A DNA stretch of 6,143 bases from Rhodoferax sp. (GCA_020048795.1 JAIFMA010000074.1:1-6143), one strand, 5' to 3'. Positions 1 to 4,165 are shown, numbered from the stretch's first letter. Numbers and translations: made by a program. Notes: generated by a model from the letters alone, not told the origin.

Positions 1-17
1 TTTAGGGGAGTTTAGTC

Positions 18-296
18 ATGATTACTGTCACATCGATGGATGCACAAAATCGGTTTGGTCAACTGCTTGACATGGTGCAGCGCGAGCCAGTCGTCATCAC
101 CCGGCATGGGCGCACAGCCGCTTTCATGGTTTCGCCCCACGATATGCAGGATTTGCAGGATGCCCGTAGCGGCAAGCGGCAAAGTGCCGTTCAGGCTTTT
201 GATGCGTGGAGTCAGCGGGCGGCGGCCAGTGCGCTGCCCGCCGCTGGCGAGCTGACTGATGCGGATGTAGTGGGCATGGTGAAAGCCTTGCGGTGA
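18..296 (+). CDS. Phd/YefM-family antitoxin
   Basis: This is a 92-residue protein. The N-terminal part (about residues 1-45) has the Phd/YefM pattern: a short strand, then NRFGQLLDMVQREPVVITRH, then G-R-x-A-A-F-M-V-S. In this family that fold dimerises and binds the operator, while the C-terminal tail neutralises the toxin. The tail here (residues 50-92) is alanine-rich and acidic, as expected for a toxin-binding segment. The ATG at 18 is preceded by a good Shine-Dalgarno (AGGGGAG, 4-10; 7-base spacing). The stop overlaps the GTG of the next reading frame (GTGA, 293-296), a classic translationally coupled antitoxin-toxin arrangement, but that toxin frame is broken. The protein is therefore probably an antitoxin without a working partner. 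Family assignment is confident; which toxin class it once neutralised is inferred from the PIN remnant. Confidence 0.88.
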   Translation: MITVTSMDAQNRFGQLLDMVQREPVVITRHGRTAAFMVSPHDMQDLQDARSGKRQSAVQAFDAWSQRAAASALPAAGELTDADVVGMVKALR

Positions 297-460
297 GCGT
301 TTTCTGGCGCGTGGTGTTTGATACCAGCACTTTGGTGAGCGCTGCGCTACGGGTGGGCTCGCAGCAGGCGGCGCGCGGGCAGCGCCAAGTCGGGCTGTTT
401 ACCTGGCGCAACGCGGCGCAGGTGCTGATTGACGGCTTTCGGCGTCAGGCGGGCACATAG
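293..460 (+). pseudogene. PIN-domain (VapC-like) toxin, N-terminal remnant
   Basis: A GTG start overlaps the antitoxin stop. The frame encodes 55 residues before a TAG at 458. The beginning reads RVVFDTSTLVSAALRVGSQ, which matches the first strand and helix of PIN-family toxins (V-x-D-T-x-x-L-V-S-A-x-L), including the first metal-binding Asp. After about residue 25 the similarity stops. The remaining acidic residues of the PIN active site are absent, and a full toxin would need roughly 130-150 residues. PIN toxins are Mg-dependent RNases; this fragment cannot be active. The break is followed within about 10 bases by a degenerate copy of the repeat found at the other broken toxins. The recognition rests on about 20 residues plus gene order. 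Confidence 0.7.
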
Positions 461-468
461 GTTTCGGC

Positions 469-490
469 GGATCTGGTCATTGAAATACAG
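469..490 (+). repeat. Degenerate copy of the TA-junction repeat core
   Basis: GGATCTGGTCATTGAAATAC aligns to the core GGGTCAGGTCTTGAAATATA with a few substitutions and one extra base. It has the same orientation as the other copies and lies just past the broken PIN toxin frame. It is the weakest member of the family. The match could be partly chance, but its position fits the pattern. The rest of 461-547 shows no gene that I can support. Confidence 0.45.
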
Positions 491-565
491 TACGGGCCTC
501 AATATTGAACGCATCCATGTGATCAACAGGCACAATGCACTTGTACGATGAAAGGGGCACCGCAG

Positions 566-784
566 ATGAACAGGATTACTTTGGAACCAGGAAAACGTGG
601 GGGCCGGCCCTGCATTCGTGGTCTGCGCATCACGGTGTATGACGTGTTGTCGATGTTGTCAAATGGCATGACGCATCAGGAAATTCAGGAAGACTTTCCG
701 GAGTTGACACAAGAGGACATACTGTCAGTGTTGGCGTTCGCCGCCAACCGCGAGCACCAGGTGTTTTCGCTCAAAGCGCAATGA
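566..784 (+). CDS. DUF433-family antitoxin
   Basis: This is a 72-residue DUF433 protein. It starts MNRITLEPGKRGGRPCIRG, then has R-I-T-V-Y-D-V-L and G-M-T-H-Q-E-I-x-x-D-F-P-E-L-T-x-E-D-I, the usual family pattern (GKPCIRGTRI..., then a helix-turn-helix-like part). These proteins are the antitoxin and likely DNA-binding partner of DUF5615 PIN-like proteins. An in-frame ATG at 548 would add six residues (MKGAPQ), but AAAGGGG at 551-557 lies 8 bases before the ATG at 566, and nothing similar precedes 548, so 566 is preferred. The stop overlaps the toxin start as ATGA (781-784), showing translational coupling. This is the only antitoxin on the plus strand here that keeps a near-complete partner. 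Confidence 0.88.
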   Translation: MNRITLEPGKRGGRPCIRGLRITVYDVLSMLSNGMTHQEIQEDFPELTQEDILSVLAFAANREHQVFSLKAQ

Positions 785-1149
785 AGCTGCTGCTAGACGA
801 AAACCTGTCACGTCGATTGGTTCCATTTCTTCAGCATCACTACCCTGACAGCAGTCAAGTGATCTTGCTGGGGTTGGAGTCTGCCTCAGACAAAGAAGTC
901 TGGCAGATGGCCAAAGAGCATGGCTACGTGATTGTCACGCGAGATGCGGATTTTCAAGAGCTGTCATTGGTGTGGGGCCAACCGCCCAAAGTGATTTGGC
1001 TAAAGACGCGCAATCAGTCGCGGGCAATAACGCTCAAGTTATTGATCGACAGTCACGATTTGATTGTAGAGTCGCTGGAGACCAATGATTTAGCCTGTAT
1101 CGAGGTCTCCTATGAGATGGCGGTGAAGGGGTCAGGTCTTGAAATATAG
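781..1149 (+). CDS. DUF5615 PIN-like toxin with a repeat-derived C-terminus
   Basis: This is a 122-residue protein with DUF5615 (Mut7-C-like PIN fold) features. The N-terminus MKLLLDENLSRRL carries the first acidic pair (D-E-N). Residues 50-60 read V-I-V-T-R-D-A-D-F with the second acidic cluster. A later W-L-K-T-R-N strand follows. The conserved D-E and D-A-D acids are all present, so nuclease activity is plausible; this is inferred from the PIN-like fold. It is coupled to the DUF433 antitoxin by an ATGA overlap. The last six codons and the stop (G-S-G-L-E-I-stop, about 1129-1149) lie inside the repeat core, so the native C-terminus was probably replaced by repeat sequence. The loss is small, because the length is near normal for the family. 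Confidence 0.87.
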   Translation: MKLLLDENLSRRLVPFLQHHYPDSSQVILLGLESASDKEVWQMAKEHGYVIVTRDADFQELSLVWGQPPKVIWLKTRNQSRAITLKLLIDSHDLIVESLETNDLACIEVSYEMAVKGSGLEI

Positions 1150-1223
1150 CATTGGTAGAGGGAAATCCCCGTCCGCTTGTTATCCCTGAGCACTGGCCCT
1201 CTAATTAATGGGGTATGAACCCA
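1128..1223 (+). repeat. TA-junction element, 96 bp (copy 1)
   Basis: The left end is a full-match core (GGGGTCAGGTCTTGAAATAT... at 1128-1153). The right end is AATTAATGGGGTATGAACCC at 1203-1222, which matches the right end of the element at 2278-2300. Inside is a 7-bp perfect inverted repeat, TAGAGGG (1156-1162) and CCCTCTA (1197-1203), that could form a hairpin closing a 34-base loop. The right end is itself a small palindrome (GGGT-ATGA-ACCC). The element separates the DUF5615 toxin, whose stop codon it supplies, from the 3' end of the convergent regulator at 1246. With palindromic ends and no coding capacity, it looks like a MITE or REP-type non-autonomous element. Confidence 0.75.
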
Positions 1224-1245
1224 ATTGTTTCTCGCGTCAGCATCA

Positions 1246-1620
1246 TCAACCCAGCGTGGCAACCATCTCAATTCTGGGCGCGATAGACCGCACCATCTTT
1301 TGGATGCCATGCCCCGGGTTGGTACGCCGGCTCGAAACAATCAACCCCATCTTCTCCAGCATACCGACATCTTTGGTGATCGCAGAACGATTGCGGTGCA
1401 GACGAATGGTCAATTCATTGATCGACTTGGGCTCATGCATCACTTCTGACATCAGTCGACGACGCGCCTCTGACAACACGGTAAACATTCGTTGCGGGTC
1501 TTCAAACGAGACCGTCACCATGCCCTCAAAGGACTGACCTTGATCGGCTCGACGCGCAGCATCTTTGGCTCGCGTAAAAAATCCGTCCAGATCATCAGTT
1601 CGAATAACAACCTTTGTCAT
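1246..1620 (-). CDS. HVO_A0114/TumA-like HTH regulator, probable orphan antitoxin
   Basis: This is a 124-residue winged-helix-type regulator. After a leader (residues 1-40) with V-T-V-S-F-E-D-P-x-x-M-F-x-V-L, the helix-turn-helix covers about residues 50-95: S-E-A-R-R-R-L-M, S-I-N-E-L-T-I-R-L-H-R-N-R-S-A-I-T-K-D-V, L-E-K-M-G-L-I. This layout is typical of the HVO_A0114 group, which commonly pairs with TumE (DUF6516) toxins; I recall the antitoxin being called TumA. The ATG has a Shine-Dalgarno (AAGGAA) 8 bases upstream. The toxin would be expected immediately upstream on the same strand, but the repeat at 1643 begins only 22 bases away and no TumE-like frame is visible beyond it. It is therefore a probable antitoxin that has lost its toxin, or a stand-alone regulator. 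The fold is well supported; the pairing is inference. Confidence 0.75.
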   Translation of the reverse strand: MTKVVIRTDDLDGFFTRAKDAARRADQGQSFEGMVTVSFEDPQRMFTVLSEARRRLMSEVMHEPKSINELTIRLHRNRSAITKDVGMLEKMGLIVSSRRTNPGHGIQKMVRSIAPRIEMVATLG

Positions 1621-1642
1621 GATGAATTTCCTTGTAATTTAT

Positions 1643-1780
1643 GGGGCCAGGTCTTGCAATATAGCATTTGTAAGCAGAAAGTGTTCCCAACCCTAAACCA
1701 TAAGAGCTGGCAGCTACTGATAGTAGGGAGTTCGCTTGGGAAAATGACGGCGTCGTTCACGCGTGCGACAGTTCTTGCCG
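1643..1780 (+). repeat. TA-junction repeat, long form A (138 bp)
   Basis: It begins with the core GGGGCCAGGTCTTGCAATAT (1643-1662, continuing TAGCATTT). Similarity to 3160-3298 continues along the whole length at nearly identical spacing: AAAGTG about 36 bases in, CTGATA near the middle, and TTCACGCGTGC followed by TTCTTGCCG at the right end. The right 24 bases lie inside the last codons of brnA (residues R-Q-E-L-S-H-A-stop on the minus strand). By eye about two thirds of positions match copy B. The unit therefore links the short core to a brnA 3' end through a conserved spacer of about 100 bases. Confidence 0.7.
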
Positions 1781-2050
1781 GATAGTGGTTCTCACCACAT
1801 CCGCAAGCGTTTGCCCTTGGGCAACCTGGCGTAGCGCCTCGTTGAGCAGTGTTTGATAGCTGCTGCCGGTCATTTCGGCCCGGGCTTTAAACACCGCCAG
1901 CGTGGCCGTGTCCACCCGCATGGTAATACGCGTCTTGCCGCCGAGTGTCGCTTGTAACTTCGCTAGCGCAGGTATGTCAGCCACCGGCTTGGCATTGGCG
2001 AAATCCATATCGGCATATTGGGTAAATATGGGGTCAGAATTGTTGTTCAT
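1757..2050 (-). CDS. brnA: BrnA-like (CopG/DUF4415) antitoxin
   Basis: This is a 97-residue protein. Residues 1-35 form a polar leader. The ribbon-helix-helix core is K-T-R-I-T-M-R-V-D-T-A-T-L-A-V-F-K-A-R-A, then S-S-Y-Q-T-L-L-N-E-A-L-R-Q, matching BrnA antitoxins (strand, helix with W/F-F-K, G-x-x-Y-Q-x-x-I-N-x-A-L-R). BrnA binds operator DNA as a dimer and sequesters the BrnT RNase. The C-terminal tail (about residues 78-97) is longer than in minimal BrnA proteins. The ATG at 2050 overlaps the 3' end of brnT by 17 bases, the usual brnT-brnA order and coupling. Because brnT has lost its start, this gene probably persists as an orphan antitoxin and may now depend on another promoter. The symbol follows the family, not a proven orthologue. 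Confidence 0.83.
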   Translation of the reverse strand: MNNNSDPIFTQYADMDFANAKPVADIPALAKLQATLGGKTRITMRVDTATLAVFKARAEMTGSSYQTLLNEALRQVAQGQTLADVVRTTIRQELSHA

Positions 2051-2231
2051 AGCGTTTCCGTTGTGCTTGATTGGCCTTCCAGGCCGAAATTAAACGAGGT
2101 GAGTCACCGCGCAGTGTCCACACCACAACCAAAATTCTCCCTTTGCCGCCGATGCCCAGCGAGACAAAGCGTGTTTCCCCCGTACTGTCCAGGTCTTCCC
2201 GGGTGAGCGCATAGGGGTCAATGGCGAAGTC
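2034..2231 (-). pseudogene. brnT: BrnT-like toxin missing its N-terminus
   Basis: The minus frame ending at TGA 2036-2034 encodes 65 residues of BrnT type: a D-P-Y-A-L-T segment, G-E-T-R-F-V-S-L-G, the strand I-L-V-V-V-W-T, R-L-I-S-A-W-K-A, and R-K-R-Y-E-Q near the end, the standard BrnT C-terminus. BrnT toxins are about 90 residues; the missing N-terminal 25 or so should contain the F-x-W-D-P-x-K and K-H-G-V-x-F motifs. Upstream the frame runs straight into the repeat starting at 2234, where an in-frame stop appears within three codons. No ATG, GTG or TTG with a ribosome site restores the start. BrnT is a ribosome-independent RNase; this remnant lacks part of its fold and should be inactive. 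Confidence 0.85.
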
Positions 2232-2233
2232 TT

Positions 2234-2300
2234 GGGGTCAGGTCTTGAAATATAGCTTTTAAAGTGTGTTGCACTAGAATTAATGGGGGTCAGAACCCCA
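2234..2300 (+). repeat. TA-junction element, 67 bp (copy 3), between broken brnT and broken parE
   Basis: The left end is an exact core (2234-2256). The right end is AATTAATGGGGGTCAGAACC (2278-2297, continuing CCA). The octamer GGGGTCAG occurs at both ends in direct orientation (2234-2241 and 2286-2293). The right end forms a hairpin, GGGGT (2286-2290) with ACCCC (2295-2299), and the middle has AGTG/CACT (2263-2266 and 2272-2275). It is non-coding except that it supplies the stop codon of the parE remnant. The left flank is brnT without its 5' end; the right flank is parE without its 3' end. Confidence 0.8.
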
Positions 2301-2361
2301 GTATTTTGGCGCCAATGGTTTCAATATCAACCTGCGCAATCGGAGAGAATTCGAGCAGCAT
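2290..2361 (-). pseudogene. parE: ParE-like toxin, N-terminal stub
   Basis: The ATG at 2361 follows the parD stop directly (TAA then ATG). The frame reads MLLEFSPIAQVDIETIG, a typical ParE/RelE-superfamily beginning (first strand, then S-P-x-A-x-x-D-I-E-x-I, where D-Y-I normally follows). After about 19 codons it enters the 2234-2300 element and stops at 2290, for 23 residues in all against about 95-100 in an intact ParE. ParE toxins poison DNA gyrase; this stub lacks nearly the whole fold. The identification relies on a short stretch, but gene order and the start context behind parD make it secure. Confidence 0.8.
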
Positions 2362-2640
2362 TTAGCGTTTTACCGCAGACTCAGTTGCGCAAAGTTCCCG
2401 GCTGTATTTTTGTTCCAAACGGTCAAAGACTCCATCTGCTGGTATGCCCGGCCCACTGATCACGCCGGCTTGTATGGCTGCGCGTAGCTCTTGCAGCTTG
2501 AGTGCCCGGGCTTGCTCTTGATCTTCTAGCAAACGCAGGCCGGCTCGCACCACTTCGCTGACATTGTTGAAGCGTCCGATGCTGACTTGTTTTTTGACAA
2601 ATGATTCGAAATAAGGGCTCAAGGCAATGCTGGTGGGCAT
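2362..2640 (-). CDS. parD: ParD-family antitoxin
   Basis: This is a 92-residue protein. Residues 1-45 form the ParD ribbon-helix-helix (T-S-I-A-L-S-P-Y-F-E-S-F-V, then G-R-F-N-N-V-S-E-V-V-R-A-G-L-R-L-L-E-D). The second half is a charged helix plus a flexible tail that in the family wraps ParE: K-L-Q-E-L-R-A-A-I-Q-A-G, then P-A-D-G-V-F-D-R-L. Family length is normal (80-95). The start has no strong Shine-Dalgarno, but the 50 bases upstream (2641-2690) are AT-rich and include TACAAT on the coding strand, so a promoter there is plausible. The partner toxin immediately downstream is reduced to a stub, so this is an intact antitoxin without target, though it could still counteract a ParE elsewhere in the genome. 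Confidence 0.88.
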   Translation of the reverse strand: MPTSIALSPYFESFVKKQVSIGRFNNVSEVVRAGLRLLEDQEQARALKLQELRAAIQAGVISGPGIPADGVFDRLEQKYSRELCATESAVKR

Positions 2641-2716
2641 GAAGTTTGCTTCAAAATTGTATTAACTAATAATAACCAATCTTTTGAGACGTGCATGGCT
2701 AACAGCGCATACGTGA

Positions 2717-2762
2717 GGGTCAGGTCCAGACCTGACCAGACCTGACTCCAATGACGTGACCC
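2717..2762. repeat. Palindromic cluster with tandem 10-mers
   Basis: GGTCAGGTC (2718-2726) is followed after two bases by its exact inverse GACCTGACC (2729-2737). CAGACCTGAC then occurs twice in tandem (2727-2736 and 2737-2746). The cluster is bounded by GGGTCAGGTC (2717-2726) and GACGTGACCC (2753-2762), inverted with one mismatch. The left arm shares GGGTCAGGTC with the TA-junction core, so this may be a rearranged or inverted pair of repeat ends. It lies between parD and DUF2442 and has no T-run, so I do not call it a terminator. Confidence 0.65.
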
Positions 2763-2776
2763 CGACACCTCCTTGC

Positions 2777-3040
2777 TTACCGACACAAGTTATATCGCCG
2801 GTCTGGGTGGCATTTGATTTCGTGGTACATCGTGTCGGGTGCCAAATCCAGACCGCTCGGCCACACCAACACACCATTGGATACCTGTGCGCAACCTACG
2901 GCTTGGTCACTTAACAGGGGATTGAAAACGCCGGTACAAAAAGATACGTCTATACGCACCACGCCGCTCAATCCGTCAGCAAACTGAACTGCCAGCTCCC
3001 GTGGCGCGATGGATTGAACTTGAACGACATCCCAGTACAT
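2777..3040 (-). CDS. DUF2442 protein (antitoxin-type partner of DUF4160)
   Basis: This is an 87-residue protein. It matches DUF2442 in order: M-Y-W-D-V-V-Q-V near the start, L-A-V-Q-F-A-D-G-L-S-G-V-V-R-I-D-V, G-V-F-N-P-L-L-S-D, and the characteristic V-W-P-S-G-L-D-L-A-P-D-T-M-Y ending. DUF2442 genes usually follow a DUF4160 gene and the pair is regarded as a TA-like module; biochemical roles are poorly known. A strong Shine-Dalgarno (GGAGGT, minus strand, 3052-3047) lies 6 bases before the ATG. The last 11 residues (from C-H-P-D) extend past the usual family end and are probably read from rearranged flanking DNA. The DUF4160 partner is only a C-terminal remnant upstream. Confidence 0.83.
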   Translation of the reverse strand: MYWDVVQVQSIAPRELAVQFADGLSGVVRIDVSFCTGVFNPLLSDQAVGCAQVSNGVLVWPSGLDLAPDTMYHEIKCHPDRRYNLCR

Positions 3041-3055
3041 GCGGCTACCTCCACG

Positions 3056-3142
3056 TTATTTCAAAGGCTCAATCGGATGCGGGTGCTGATTTGCTTGGCA
3101 TAAGTCCCAATCCACCAACAGCTCCGTTTGGTGCAATTCAGC
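3056..3142 (-). pseudogene. DUF4160 protein, C-terminal remnant
   Basis: The minus frame ending at TAA 3058-3056 reads L-H-Q-T-E-L-L-V-D-W-D-L and then P-I-E-P-L-K-stop. This is the usual last helix and tail of DUF4160 proteins (x-H-x-x-E-L-L-x-x-W-x-L ... P-I-x-P-L). It lies 15 bases upstream of DUF2442 in the expected order. Only 28 codons remain of a normal 80-90; an in-frame TGA at 3143-3145 and then the repeat core at 3160 replace the rest, including the H-x-P-H-x-H motif of the family. I therefore call it a truncated toxin-side gene. The match is short, but both its motif and its position agree. Confidence 0.7.
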
Positions 3143-3159
3143 TCAGTCACGCATGGTGA

Positions 3160-3298
3160 AGGGTCAGGTCTTGTAATATAGCATTTACAAGATAAAAGTG
3201 CCTTAGACCCTTTCGTCGTCAGTGTTGGCTGCTGCTGATAACAGAGCATCTGCTTGACAGATCAAGGGTGCCTTTCACGCGTGCCAAAATTCTTGCCG
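3160..3298 (+). repeat. TA-junction repeat, long form B (139 bp)
   Basis: The core (GGGTCAGGTCTTGTAATATA, 3161-3180, continuing GCATTTA) is followed by a spacer that aligns with 1643-1780 to within about one base of length, ending TTCACGCGTGC...TTCTTGCCG (3274-3298). On the minus strand the right end reads R-Q-E-F-W-H-A-stop, close to the brnA ending R-Q-E-L-S-H-A-stop, although no brnA gene is present here. Copy B therefore seems to carry the last codons of a lost brnA-like gene. It lies between the DUF4160 remnant and the 3' end of the HepT-like gene. Confidence 0.7.
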
Positions 3299-3311
3299 CC
3301 CAGCGCCGCTT

Positions 3312-3785
3312 TTATATGAACCCCTTTTGCTTCAGGTACCCATGAATCTCGCCGAAGCACGTCACCACCAGCTTTGCTTCGTCAATGACCAGGTTCAGCC
3401 GCTCCAGTCGATTGCCAATGTCTTCTGGGTAATGATGCGAAAACTTGTTGCGCAACATGGCGGCTGTGCCGAAATCTTCAGCAGACCTGATGGCACCGAG
3501 TTTTTCCATCAGCAAAGTTTTGTCGCGGTTTGACTTGTCACTGATGTCCTCTTGCTCCAGATAGGCAATGCCCCTGAAAAGCTGTTCCTGCATCATCGTG
3601 ACACACTGAGAATATCGCCATATCAACGCATCAACCGATTCCTCTTGGGCTTCGGTCAGCAACTGCAATGCTTGTGGGTCAATGGGGAACAGGACGGCAG
3701 TTTTTGCTATGGAATAACGAAGTTTCTCAATACGCTGACGGCAAGCCTCCAGGCTGTTGAGCAGCATGGTTTGCTCTTGGGTCAC
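3312..3785 (-). CDS. HepT-like HEPN-domain RNase toxin
   Basis: This is a 157-residue, mostly helical protein. Near residues 110-120 it has R-N-K-F-S-H-H-Y, which fits the HEPN active motif R-x4-H-x-Y. In characterised HepT toxins R and H are needed for RNase activity, and the Tyr is the residue AMPylated by MntA. The start is GTG at 3785, supported by AAGGGG (minus strand, 3798-3793) 7 bases upstream and by the GTGA overlap with the mntA-like stop. It is longer than the classic HepT (about 110-140), with extra helices before the motif (residues 1-95). It is one of the few apparently complete toxins here. The alternative is a non-toxic HEPN partner of a nucleotidyltransferase; the intact motif argues against that. 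Confidence 0.8.
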   Translation of the reverse strand: MTQEQTMLLNSLEACRQRIEKLRYSIAKTAVLFPIDPQALQLLTEAQEESVDALIWRYSQCVTMMQEQLFRGIAYLEQEDISDKSNRDKTLLMEKLGAIRSAEDFGTAAMLRNKFSHHYPEDIGNRLERLNLVIDEAKLVVTCFGEIHGYLKQKGFI

Positions 3786-4069
3786 AGCAAAACCCCTTGT
3801 TTAATGGCAATCTGGTGAATGGGTTGTGTGGTTTGTGCCGGGCTCTTGACCAGCAGATCAACATGCGTTTTACAGGCTTGCTGCAAGCGATATTGGGCAC
3901 GCAATTGCGTCTTCAGGTCAATAGGGCGACTTGCTTGAAGGTAAACATCAATGTCGCCGCCCCGACGGGCATCATCGACGCGCGAGCCATAAAGATAGAC
4001 CCTCCCCCCAGGATCGAGCTCACCCAGAATGGATCTGAGCGCAAAAAGTTCTTCTGATTTGATGCGCAT
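3782..4069 (-). CDS. MntA-like minimal nucleotidyltransferase antitoxin
   Basis: This is a 95-residue minimal nucleotidyltransferase. Residues 25-45 contain Y-L-Y-G-S-R-V-D-D-A-R-R-G-G-D-I-D-V-Y, the G-S ... D-x-D catalytic signature of the polymerase-beta-like superfamily (nine residues between GS and DxD). The third acid is probably in T-H-V-D-L-L-V near residue 73. In known pairs MntA transfers AMP from ATP onto the HepT tyrosine and so blocks the RNase. Gene order (antitoxin first, 4-base overlap) is standard. The start at 4069 lacks a clear Shine-Dalgarno, and a repeat core lies only 28 bases upstream (4097), so its original promoter may have been altered. Confidence 0.85.
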   Translation of the reverse strand: MRIKSEELFALRSILGELDPGGRVYLYGSRVDDARRGGDIDVYLQASRPIDLKTQLRAQYRLQQACKTHVDLLVKSPAQTTQPIHQIAIKQGVLL

Positions 4070-4096
4070 GGGTGTGTTAGTTTATGTGGCATGTGT

Positions 4097-4138
4097 GGGC
4101 TCAGATTTTCAAATATAGCATTTACCGCCCATTGGGCG
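4097..4138 (+). repeat. TA-junction repeat core (copy 5) with hairpin
   Basis: GGGCTCAGATTTTCAAATAT (4097-4116, continuing AGCATTTA) matches the core at about 24 of 28 positions. It is followed directly by a tight hairpin, CGCCC (4126-4130) and GGGCG (4134-4138). It lies between the divergent mntA-like and higA-like genes, in the interval where both promoters should be and where a higB toxin would be expected ahead of higA. Confidence 0.7.
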
Positions 4139-4165
4139 TCTTGAGCAAGCCAGAGTCACACCCAT

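Noticed and set aside
2026..2040. GGGGTCAGAA inside the brnA start region as another repeat copy
   Set aside because: Only about ten bases match, and the brnT/brnA overlap reads normally across it, so it is probably coding sequence (S-D-P codons) and not an insertion.
2717..2746. Rho-independent terminator after DUF2442
   Set aside because: The stem is strong but there is no following T-run on either strand, and the perfect arms are only two bases apart. The repeat-end explanation fits better.
469..4124. CRISPR array from a repeated sequence of about 25 bp
   Set aside because: Spacing between copies is hundreds of bases to over a kilobase and is occupied by genes; copies are diverged and there are no cas genes.
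469..4138. Integron cassette array (many TA genes separated by repeats that could be attC sites)
   Set aside because: The genes point both ways, the repeats lack paired RYYYAAC/GTTRRRY core sites, and no integrase is visible. The repeat ends lie inside genes, which cassette boundaries would not do.
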